Positions 24,541 to 31,708 of a stretch of DNA of 64,000 nucleotides are shown here, one piece after another. The notes beneath the pieces are model-generated. The model did not search any database. It saw only the letters and a program-made list of their open reading frames with translations, and had not been told where the DNA came from. Position 1 is the first letter of the stretch. Every line of letters begins with the position of its first letter. This DNA is from an uncultured Collinsella sp. (GTDB lineage Bacteria > Actinomycetota > Coriobacteriia > Coriobacteriales > Coriobacteriaceae): contig CABUIY010000001.1 of NCBI GenBank assembly GCA_902491765.1, forward strand, positions 1 through 64,000, given 5' to 3'. Made by a program: the position numbers and the translations under genes.

Positions 24541-24570
24541 AAGGGGCGCTCCAACCGGGCGCCCCTTCTC
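24541..24570 (+). terminator. Terminator after glgA
   Basis: The stem AAGGGGCGC/GCGCCCCTT (24541-24549 with 24559-24567) is followed by TCTCTGT. It lies 37 bases after the glgA stop and closes the glg transcription unit. Confidence 0.8.
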
Positions 24571-24581
24571 TGTAGATAGTT

Positions 24582-24623
24582 GGTAAAACGATTTTCTAGG
24601 ACAACCGTTCGCCGATGGTAAAC
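24582..24623. promoter_or_regulatory. GGTAAAAC operator-like sites before the GH13-GH77 gene
   Basis: GGTAAAAC (24582-24589) and GGTAAAC (24617-24623) repeat the motif found before glgB. A TATACT -10-like box lies downstream near 24656-24661, but no well-spaced -35 box is clear. Confidence 0.5.
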
Positions 24624-24722
24624 GGATGTTGTTTATACAGCCTGTGTACAACAGATATACTTATATCCTGTGCGTAAAGCCCATGGCCAGCAGGCCATGA
24701 TTCAATTGAACTGGACCGTACT

Positions 24723-27700
24723 ATGAGATTGATACACAACAGCCGTCTGCTGCAGTTTCGCACTCCGTTTGGCGCTGTGACCACAGGAACTACCCTTTCG
24801 CTCTCCGTGATTCTGGAGGATACCGATCCCGCGCAGGCAACGCTTACGCTGCGCACCTGGGTCGATGAGATTGGTGAGTCTCGGTATCCTATGACGCACG
24901 AGGGCGACGGCATATTTACCGTAGAGCTTGAGTGCACCGAGCCCTGTCTTATCTGGTACAGCTTCATCTGCAATATCGAGGGCCAGCCCGAGGTTCGCCT
25001 GGGCGCACCACAGGGCCGCACCGGCGGCGAAGGCGTAACCTACGACTACGCTGAGGTGCCGTCATTCCAGGTCACCGTCTACAAACACCGTGAGAACCGT
25101 CCCACCTGGTACGAGCGCGGTATGGTCTACCAGATCTTCCCCGATCGCTATGCCCGCGACGAGCACTGGCGCGAGCGCACGCTGGCCGAGGTCGAAAAAC
25201 CGCGTAAGGGCATTCAGCGCCGCATGGTCGAGGACTGGAACGAGCCGCCTGTGTACGAGCGCGCCGAGGACGGCTCCATCAAGACCTGGGACTTTTACGG
25301 CGGATCGCTCAAGGGTATCCAGGAAGACCTGCCTCGCATCGCCGAGCTGGGCTTTACAGCCATCTACCTCAACCCCATTTTTGAAGCCGCGAGCAACCAC
25401 CGCTACGACACCGCCGATTACACCAAGATCGATCCGATTCTGGGCACCGAGCAGGACTTTACTGAGCTGTGCGAGGCGGCCGAGAAGCTGGGCATTTCCA
25501 TCATTCTGGACGGTGTGTTCAACCACACGGGCGACGATTCGATCTACTTTAACCGCTACGGCAACTACCCCGGCGTGGGCGCGTGGCAGAGCGAGGATTC
25601 TCCGTGGCGCGATGCGTTTTATTTCCACGAGGACGGATCGTACGACTGTTGGTGGGGCGTGGGCAACATGCCCGCCATCAATGAGAGCTCCGAGCTGGTA
25701 CGCGAGCGGCTTCTGGGCAAGGACGGCGTGATTCGTAAGTGGCTGCGCGCCGGTGCCCACGGTTGGCGCCTGGATGTGGCCGACGAGCTTTCCGACGATT
25801 TCCTGGCCGAGATCAAGAAGGCCGTGCTCGCCGAGAAGCCCGACGCGCTGCTGCTCGGCGAGGTCTGGGAAGATGCCTCCAACAAGATCAGCTACGGCCA
25901 TCTGCGTCGCTATCTGCAAGGCTCCGAGCTCGACTCGGCCATGGATTACCCCTTCCGCGACATGGTCATCGGCTTTTTGATGGGCTACAAAAACGCCTAC
26001 CAAGCTGCCGAGGATATCGAGACCCTGCGCGAGAACTATCCGCGTGAGGCCCTGTCTTGCGCACTCAATCTGCTTTCGAGCCACGACCGTCCGCGCATTA
26101 TCTCGGTACTCGGCGGCGGCCCCGACGAGTCGAAGCTGCCCGAGTGCGAGCGCAGCAAATGGCGTCTGGACGAGAACTCGATGGGCCTTGCCAAGAGCCG
26201 TTTTTGGCTCGCGACGCTCATGCAGATGACGTTCCCGGGCGTTCCCTCAATCTATTACGGTGACGAGTACGGCTTGGAGGGTCTCACCGATCCGGGCAAT
26301 CGTCGCACCATGCCGACCAAGGAAAACCTGCACGACTTCGATACGTTTGCGATCGTCAAGAACGCATCTGCTGTGCGCCGCGCGCTGCCGTTTATGATCG
26401 ATGGCGAGATCAAGGCCTTTGCACTCAATGATGAGGTGTTGGCCTACAACCGTACGGGCAAGGACGGCGAGTCGGCAACCGTCATCATCAACCGCAGCCT
26501 GCGCAACTCGCATCGTGTGACCATTCCGGCACTCGGCGAATGCGCGAGCGATGTGATCAGCGGTCACGAGTGCGAGATCCACAACGGCACGGTCACGCTC
26601 GATCTGTATCCGCTGGGTTCGTCGATCATCTATCACCACGCCGAGCAGCGCCTGCAGGAGCCGCTCGATCACGGTGCGGGTGTTGTGTGCCATATCACAT
26701 CGGTGCCGACCGATGACGGCAAGCCCGGTACGATCGGCGCGCCCACGCGTCGCTTTATCGACCATCTGGCCGCCATGGGCATGCGCTACTGGCAGGTTTT
26801 GCCCGTCAATCCCACGGACTTCTTCCGCTCCCCTTACGCTGGTCCTTCGGCCTTTGCAGGCAATATCGACCTGCTACCCGAGAGCCACGAAGAGCTGGCA
26901 GCCGACTTTGAGACCTGGAAGGCCCGCGGCGGCGAGGATGCCGATCCGCTGTACACCGCGTTTAAACATCGCAATGCCGATTGGCTCGAGAAATACTGCG
27001 TCTACATGGCCGTTAAGAAGTACTTTGAGGGCGAGTCGCGCCATGATTGGCCGGCAGATGTCGCGCGCTACAACGAGCATCTGATTGACGACAAGCGTTT
27101 CCACAACGAGGCCGAGCTTCAGGCGTACATGCAGTACCGCTTTGACCTCGCTTGGTGCGAGCTCATGAACTATGCGCACAAGAAGGGCATCGAGGTTATC
27201 GGCGATATTCCTATGTACGTGTCCGACGATTCGGCAGACGCGTGGAGCGAGCCCGAGAACTTCTGGCTGTCCGATACCGGAAAGGCGATTGAGATTTCCG
27301 GTGCGCCGCCCGACAACTTTGCACCCAAGGGCCAGGTGTGGGGCAACCCGACGTTCCGCTGGGACTACATGAAGCAGAACGGCTATAGATGGTGGATGGA
27401 TCGCCTGCGTCGTGCGTTCTCGCTCTACGACCGCGTGCGTCTGGATCACTTCCTGGGCTTCCACAGCTACTTTAGTATTCCCGCGGGCAAGGCTTGCGCC
27501 GACGGCCGCTGGCTGGCAGGACCGGGCAAAGACCTGTTCCAGACCGCCTATGACGAGCTGGGTCCGCTCAACTTTATCGCTGAGGACCTGGGCTATTTGA
27601 CGCCCGGTGTTCGCGCCATGGCTTCGACCTGCGGCTTCCCCGGCATGGACGTGCTGGAGTTTAGCGACTACGACGTTCGTTGCGGTGTGCATCCCACGCC

Positions 27701-28019
27701 CGGCAAAATTCTGTACACCTCGACGCACGACACGTCGACGCTCGCAGGCTGGTGTACGCGTTCCTTTGCCGGCGGCGACGACCCGAGCGGTGTTGAGCTG
27801 GCGGCCAAGCTGATGAGCGACTCGCTGGCAAGCGACGCTCCCCTGGTGATGATGCCGCTGCAGGATATCCTGGGGCTTGGCGACGACGCGCGCATGAACG
27901 TTCCGGGCGTGGCCACGGGCAACTGGACATGGCAGGCTGACGAGGCGGACATCGCAGCCGCTGAGGACAAAACCGCACAGCTCCTGCGCAACAACCATAG
28001 ATTCTGGGGCGAAGCGTGA
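24723..28019 (+). CDS. GH13 amylase/neopullulanase fused to GH77 4-alpha-glucanotransferase
   Basis: This 1098-residue two-enzyme fusion has an N-terminal beta-domain (about 1-120) and then a GH13 barrel with YQIFPDRYA, GFTAIYLNPIFEA, the nucleophile in GWRLDVADEL, the acid/base in LLGEVWEDA and LLSSHDRPR. After a beta-sandwich, a GH77 barrel begins near residue 645 (HITSVPTDDG, MRYWQVLPVNPTDF, GDIPMYVSDDSAD, YDRVRLDHFLGFHSYF with the nucleophile, FIAEDLGYLTPGV, YTSTHDTSTLAGW). Together the domains would trim or debranch maltodextrin and rebuild longer chains by disproportionation. It is cytoplasmic, with no signal peptide. It has its own upstream region with sites shared with glgB. Similar GH13/GH77 fusions occur in gut Clostridia. 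The exact specificity of the GH13 half (neopullulanase versus debranching) is not certain. Confidence 0.9.
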   Translation: MRLIHNSRLLQFRTPFGAVTTGTTLSLSVILEDTDPAQATLTLRTWVDEIGESRYPMTHEGDGIFTVELECTEPCLIWYSFICNIEGQPEVRLGAPQGRTGGEGVTYDYAEVPSFQVTVYKHRENRPTWYERGMVYQIFPDRYARDEHWRERTLAEVEKPRKGIQRRMVEDWNEPPVYERAEDGSIKTWDFYGGSLKGIQEDLPRIAELGFTAIYLNPIFEAASNHRYDTADYTKIDPILGTEQDFTELCEAAEKLGISIILDGVFNHTGDDSIYFNRYGNYPGVGAWQSEDSPWRDAFYFHEDGSYDCWWGVGNMPAINESSELVRERLLGKDGVIRKWLRAGAHGWRLDVADELSDDFLAEIKKAVLAEKPDALLLGEVWEDASNKISYGHLRRYLQGSELDSAMDYPFRDMVIGFLMGYKNAYQAAEDIETLRENYPREALSCALNLLSSHDRPRIISVLGGGPDESKLPECERSKWRLDENSMGLAKSRFWLATLMQMTFPGVPSIYYGDEYGLEGLTDPGNRRTMPTKENLHDFDTFAIVKNASAVRRALPFMIDGEIKAFALNDEVLAYNRTGKDGESATVIINRSLRNSHRVTIPALGECASDVISGHECEIHNGTVTLDLYPLGSSIIYHHAEQRLQEPLDHGAGVVCHITSVPTDDGKPGTIGAPTRRFIDHLAAMGMRYWQVLPVNPTDFFRSPYAGPSAFAGNIDLLPESHEELAADFETWKARGGEDADPLYTAFKHRNADWLEKYCVYMAVKKYFEGESRHDWPADVARYNEHLIDDKRFHNEAELQAYMQYRFDLAWCELMNYAHKKGIEVIGDIPMYVSDDSADAWSEPENFWLSDTGKAIEISGAPPDNFAPKGQVWGNPTFRWDYMKQNGYRWWMDRLRRAFSLYDRVRLDHFLGFHSYFSIPAGKACADGRWLAGPGKDLFQTAYDELGPLNFIAEDLGYLTPGVRAMASTCGFPGMDVLEFSDYDVRCGVHPTPGKILYTSTHDTSTLAGWCTRSFAGGDDPSGVELAAKLMSDSLASDAPLVMMPLQDILGLGDDARMNVPGVATGNWTWQADEADIAAAEDKTAQLLRNNHRFWGEA

Positions 28020-28063
28020 TAAAACCCCCGATATAGGGTACAGTTACAGACGTTTGAATTTTT

Positions 28064-28088
28064 GCGGGCAGAGCAATCTGCCCGCTTT
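28064..28088 (+). terminator. Hairpin between the amylase fusion and the FmdB-like gene
   Basis: The stem GCGGGCAGA/TCTGCCCGC (28064-28072 with 28077-28085) has a GCAA tetraloop and is followed by TTTGTG. It lies only 20 bases before the next start, so it may attenuate rather than stop transcription. Confidence 0.65.
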
Positions 28089-28107
28089 GTGCTGAAAAGG
28101 AAGTATT

Positions 28108-28344
28108 ATGGCGCGCTACGATTACAAGTGCTCGAGCTGCGGCAACGTGTTTGAGGTTGAGCATCCCATGTCCGAGACTCCCGAGGTCGTGTGCCCCAGC
28201 TGCGGTGCCCCGGCGGCCAAGACGTTCTCGGCCAGCGGCATTAAATTTGAGGGCAGCGGTTTCTACAACACCGACCAGCGAAGCGGCGGCTCCAGCACCA
28301 ACGCCACCAGCGGCTGCTGCGCCAACTGCCCGCATAACCACTAG
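28108..28344 (+). CDS. FmdB-family zinc ribbon protein
   Basis: This small 78-residue protein starts MARYDYKCSSCGNVFEVEH, with a second pair CPSCGAPAAKTFSASGIKF, the standard FmdB/CxxC putative regulatory zinc ribbon. The four cysteines should bind one zinc. The middle is Gly/Ser-rich, and the end carries a third cysteine cluster, CCANCPHNH, as in many FmdB proteins. The biochemical role of this family is not settled; links to transcription regulation are by name only. GAAAAGGAAG precedes the ATG. It has its own terminator, so it is probably a separate unit. Confidence 0.85.
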   Translation: MARYDYKCSSCGNVFEVEHPMSETPEVVCPSCGAPAAKTFSASGIKFEGSGFYNTDQRSGGSSTNATSGCCANCPHNH

Positions 28345-28353
28345 GAACCAAAC

Positions 28354-28390
28354 AGCCCCGCGACCAAAACCGATCGCGGGGCTATTTCTT
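28354..28390 (+). terminator. Terminator after the FmdB-like gene
   Basis: The stem AGCCCCGCGA/TCGCGGGGCT (28354-28363 with 28374-28383) is followed by ATTTCTTT, 10 bases after the stop codon. Confidence 0.85.
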
Positions 28391-28432
28391 TGCTCTATGG
28401 GTAGTTAATTAAGCTACCCAGGTTTCCTTGTG

Positions 28433-28499
28433 AGTTGCGGTGAAATAAGGACTGTTTGGCGGGCAGAAGCGGCTTTTCATTCCCTATTTCACCGCAACT
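28433..28499. repeat. Intergenic hairpin element, copy 1 (AGTTGCGGTGAA family)
   Basis: The 15-bp perfect arms AGTTGCGGTGAAATA (28433-28447) and TATTTCACCGCAACT (28485-28499) enclose 37 bases. A second copy with the same arm core lies at 44656-44724. It sits between convergent units (FmdB-like gene and rsmB). Confidence 0.8.
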
Positions 28500-28505
28500 T
28501 AGTCG

Positions 28506-29906
28506 TTACTTGTGGACCAGTCTGGCGCAGAAGTGGCCGTCGTAGGAGTCGGCGTTTACCGGCACGCTTTGGAAGAGGCCTCGATCGTTCTGGCGTACGT
28601 ATACGAGCTTCTTGGCCTGATCGAACTCGGGGAGTTGCAGAATCTGTGCCTCGGAAAGCGGTGCCACGCTAAAGCCGGCACCCTCGGGAGAAGCAAGGAA
28701 CGCGTCCACCACCTGCGTGTTCTCCTCGTCGAAGACGGAGCACGTCGCATAGATAAGCTCACCGCCGGCAGCCACGCGCGCGGCGGCTTCCTTGAGCATC
28801 GTCAGCTGCAGTTTAGGAAGCTCAACCGTCACGTCCTTTTCGGTCAAGCGCCACGGAATCTCAGGATGACGGCGCATGGTGCCGGTACCCGAGCACGGGG
28901 CATCGATAAACACCGTGTCGAACAGGGCAGGCTCGCCGAGCATGGCATCAAAGGTCGTGAGCACCTCATTGAGCTCGCAGGCATCGCCCGACACCGTACG
29001 AACACCCGAGATACCCGCCTTGTGCAGGCGCGCGAGATTCTGATCGCACTTGCGATCGTGCAAATCGAGCGCGGTATGCTGACGCTCGTAGCCGGCACGC
29101 TTGGCCTGGCACATCATCACATAGGTCTTGGTGCCGCGACCGGCGCCAATCTCCAGGCAGCGACCGGGACGTGTCGCGGCAGTAGCGATAAGCTGGGCGT
29201 TAAGGTCCGAGGCCACGGCCGCCGCGCGTTCAAACACACCCGACGCAACGGTGGCCTGCGCATCGACCGGCGCATGGCAGCCCGGGAATACCGGCGCCAC
29301 AAGCTGCGATAGGTACGGATCAGGCTTAGTTGCAAAGGCATTCTCGTGCAAAGCGAGCGGCGCGGGCGCCAGATTTCCGGCAAAGTTGAGCGCGCCCTCG
29401 GGCGTATCAAACGAGGCCATAATGCGAGCACACAGCCAGCGCGGCATACCCATCAGACGAGACAGGCGAACCAAACGGCGCTCGGACTCATCGGCACCCG
29501 CGGCGGCGGCAAAGTCCTCAACGTTGTCCGCGACCTTATGCAGCACGGCGTTCGCCAGACCGGCGGCCGACTTAGCGCCGCTACGAACCAGCTCAACACC
29601 CTGACTCACGGCAACGCGACCTGGGGTATGCAGGTAGAGCATCTCGAAGGCCGAGATTCGAAGCGCCATGCGAACGCGCGGCGCGACCTTTTTGGGCTTA
29701 TCGAGAAACTGATCGAGCAGCTCATCCAAAATTCCCTGCGTGGCGGCAACACCGAGCGCCAAACGCGCGGCAAAAGCGGAATCGCGCTGGTCAATGGCCT
29801 TGGCGGAAGCACGGGAAGACAACACGTCGCGTGCGTATATACCGCGACGGTCGGCCTCCATCAGCACATCGAGCGCAAGCTTGCGCGCGGGAGAAAGCTT
29901 GCTCAT
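28506..29906 (-). CDS. rsmB: 16S rRNA m5C967 methyltransferase
   Basis: This 466-residue protein has an N-terminal NusB-like helical domain (SPARKLALDVLMEAD, FAARLALGVAATQGILDELL) and a C-terminal SAM-dependent RNA (cytosine-5) methyltransferase domain. The latter has the SAM loop LEIGAGRGTKT and the two catalytic-motif cysteines in FIDAPCSGTGTMRRHPEIPW and IYATCSVFDEENTQV. RsmB modifies C967 of 16S rRNA before ribosome assembly. The start at 29906 is fixed by ATGA overlap with the fmt stop, and the two genes are translationally coupled, the usual def-fmt-rsmB order. The NTD is somewhat divergent but complete. Confidence 0.9.
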   Translation of the reverse strand: MSKLSPARKLALDVLMEADRRGIYARDVLSSRASAKAIDQRDSAFAARLALGVAATQGILDELLDQFLDKPKKVAPRVRMALRISAFEMLYLHTPGRVAVSQGVELVRSGAKSAAGLANAVLHKVADNVEDFAAAAGADESERRLVRLSRLMGMPRWLCARIMASFDTPEGALNFAGNLAPAPLALHENAFATKPDPYLSQLVAPVFPGCHAPVDAQATVASGVFERAAAVASDLNAQLIATAATRPGRCLEIGAGRGTKTYVMMCQAKRAGYERQHTALDLHDRKCDQNLARLHKAGISGVRTVSGDACELNEVLTTFDAMLGEPALFDTVFIDAPCSGTGTMRRHPEIPWRLTEKDVTVELPKLQLTMLKEAAARVAAGGELIYATCSVFDEENTQVVDAFLASPEGAGFSVAPLSEAQILQLPEFDQAKKLVYVRQNDRGLFQSVPVNADSYDGHFCARLVHK

Positions 29907-30823
29907 GACAAAACACCCCACGTCAGATCGGCACCCTGCAGGCCGGCAGCCCAGGCAGAAGCAGCCATGGCACGCTTGCCATCGGGCTTAACCTCAAGCA
30001 GCTCGACCGAGCCATCGGACAGGCCCAAGTAGACGCGCTTGGCCTGAACGGCAACAGCGCCCTCGCCAAGCGACACATCAGCCGGCGCAGCATCGAGCAC
30101 ACGCACGGTCTTGCCGGCAATCACGCAGCGAGCGGGTGCGGTGTCGGACGAAGCCAGCACGTGACGCACACAATCGAGCGCCCCCATCTGCGGATCCAGA
30201 CGCATCTCCTGCTTGGAAATCTTGGCAGCATGCGTGACGAGCGACTCATCCTGCTCGGTCCACACCGCTGAGTCATCGGCAAGCGAGGGCAGCGTATCGG
30301 CCAGCAGCTTACCGCCCAGCTCGCCAAGCTCCATCGTCAGTGCCTCGGCATGCTTACCGGCAACCGAGGTCGAGGCCTGCGCACAATAAGCGCCGGTATC
30401 CACGCCATGCCCAATACGCATAATGGAAACGCCGGCAACCTCATCACCAGCGAGAATCGCACGCTGAATGGGAGCAGCCCCACGCCAACGAGGCAGCAAG
30501 GACGCATGAACATTCACAATACCAAGCGGCGCCATATGCAGCACGTCATCCGGCAAAATGCAACCATAGGCAGCCACGCAGAAAATGTCAGCCTGGGCAG
30601 CCTTAAGCGCCTCAACGACCTCAGGCGTCATACGATTAGCCTCAACAACCGGCAACCCCAGCTCAAGCGCTTTAGCCTTAACAGGAGACGGCTCCAGCTT
30701 CTTACCACGCCCGCGAACAGCATCAGGACGAGTAACAACAAGCGCAATCTCGTTACCAGCCTCAACAAGCGAAACCAGCGAAGGCACAGCAAAATCAGGC
30801 GTACCCATAAACACAATACGCAT
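29903..30823 (-). CDS. fmt: Methionyl-tRNA formyltransferase
   Basis: This 306-residue enzyme formylates initiator Met-tRNA with 10-formyl-THF. MRIVFMGTPDFAVPSL opens the Rossmann-like fold. VNVHASLLPRWRGAAPIQRAI contains the catalytic Asn and His, and IGHGVDTGAYCA the catalytic Asp. The C-terminal OB-like domain carries the tRNA-binding part and ends about 8 residues after KRAMAASAWAAG. Length is normal. GAGAGGAGAC precedes the start. It is followed by rsmB with a 4-base overlap and preceded by def across a gap of about 330 bases, so formylation, deformylation and rRNA methylation genes cluster. Confidence 0.93.
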   Translation of the reverse strand: MRIVFMGTPDFAVPSLVSLVEAGNEIALVVTRPDAVRGRGKKLEPSPVKAKALELGLPVVEANRMTPEVVEALKAAQADIFCVAAYGCILPDDVLHMAPLGIVNVHASLLPRWRGAAPIQRAILAGDEVAGVSIMRIGHGVDTGAYCAQASTSVAGKHAEALTMELGELGGKLLADTLPSLADDSAVWTEQDESLVTHAAKISKQEMRLDPQMGALDCVRHVLASSDTAPARCVIAGKTVRVLDAAPADVSLGEGAVAVQAKRVYLGLSDGSVELLEVKPDGKRAMAASAWAAGLQGADLTWGVLS

Positions 30824-31153
30824 AAAAGTTAGTCTCCTCTCAATAACGAGCCGAGACGGCTACAAAAAAGCGTTCCAGGTCACAAGCGCACCCAGCCGCA
30901 AGAACAGTTCAACAAAGACAAATATACCCAAAACCAAAGAAAGAGCCGCATTAAAAGCAGCCCTCCCAACAAAGCACCTATCAGCGAAGACGCCCCTCCC
31001 TGGCCCGACGGCACCCGGGCGAAACGAAGAGCGACAACGTAGTCCCTGGGATGGGACCACACATATCGTCCCGCGCGCAGTTTCGCAGCGCAGCGAGAAT
31101 GTTTGAGCACGGGATGATATGTGTGGGCCCCATCCCAGGGACGGACAATTAAC
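30824..31153. other. Intergenic region between def and fmt with a long hairpin
   Basis: The right half holds the inverted repeat at 31042-31142. In the left half a short hydrophobic minus-strand frame ends at 30860 (AAFNAALSLVLGIFVFVELF), which could be the end of a small membrane protein. It has no convincing start or ribosome-binding site, so I do not call a gene. Confidence 0.4.
31042..31142. repeat. Long intergenic hairpin between def and fmt
   Basis: The outer arms GTCCCTGGGATGGG (31042-31055) and CCCATCCCAGGGAC (31129-31142) are perfect, and an inner block CCACACATATC (31057-31067) pairs with GATATGTGTGG (31116-31126). The loop contains a further GC-rich stretch. It ends 11 bases past the def stop codon on the minus strand. 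Confidence 0.8.
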
Positions 31154-31690
31154 CTATTCGGTCTCGCCCGGTCGAGCGCCGCGGGCCAGGGCGTCCTGGT
31201 ACTCCTTGACTGCCTTGAGCCTCTGCATCGGCTTCAATCGCTCGAACATGGTGTTGCCGTGCAGGTGATCGATCTCGTGCTGCAAGCACACGCAGAACAG
31301 ATCGCCCGTGGCCTCATAGCGAATCAGGTTGGCGTCCAAGTCGTATGCCTCGACCACGACATGGTCGGGACGCTCGATCTCGCAGCTAATGCCGGGGATA
31401 GACAGGCAGCCTTCACTAAACGGCACTAAATGGTCGCTCTGCTCAACAATGACAGGGTTGATGAGCACGTACGGGTCATAGTCGCGCTTGTCGCTGTAGT
31501 CGCAGTCGATGGTGACGAGCTGAATAAGCTCGCCAATCTGCGGGGCAGCCAGGCCGCAGCCGCCGTTCTCGAACATCATCTTCTTCATCTTCTCGGCAAG
31601 CGCCTCGATCGCCGGGGTGATCTCCTCGATGACGGCGCACTCCTGGCGCAGACGAGGGTCGGGCGACAGTACGATTCCGTTGGCTTCCAT
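31154..31690 (-). CDS. def: Peptide deformylase
   Basis: This 178-residue metalloenzyme removes the N-formyl group from nascent proteins. All three family motifs are present: GCGLAAPQIG (motif I, with a Cys in place of the usual second residue), EGCLSIPG (metal Cys) and QHEIDHLHG (two metal His and the catalytic Glu). The ATG at 31690 is preferred over one two codons upstream because AAAGG then has 6-base spacing. The gene follows priA by 18 bases, so the minus-strand order is gltX, priA, def, then fmt and rsmB. Confidence 0.95.
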   Translation of the reverse strand: MEANGIVLSPDPRLRQECAVIEEITPAIEALAEKMKKMMFENGGCGLAAPQIGELIQLVTIDCDYSDKRDYDPYVLINPVIVEQSDHLVPFSEGCLSIPGISCEIERPDHVVVEAYDLDANLIRYEATGDLFCVCLQHEIDHLHGNTMFERLKPMQRLKAVKEYQDALARGARPGETE

Positions 31691-31708
31691 GGCCATCCTT
31701 TCGGGTTG

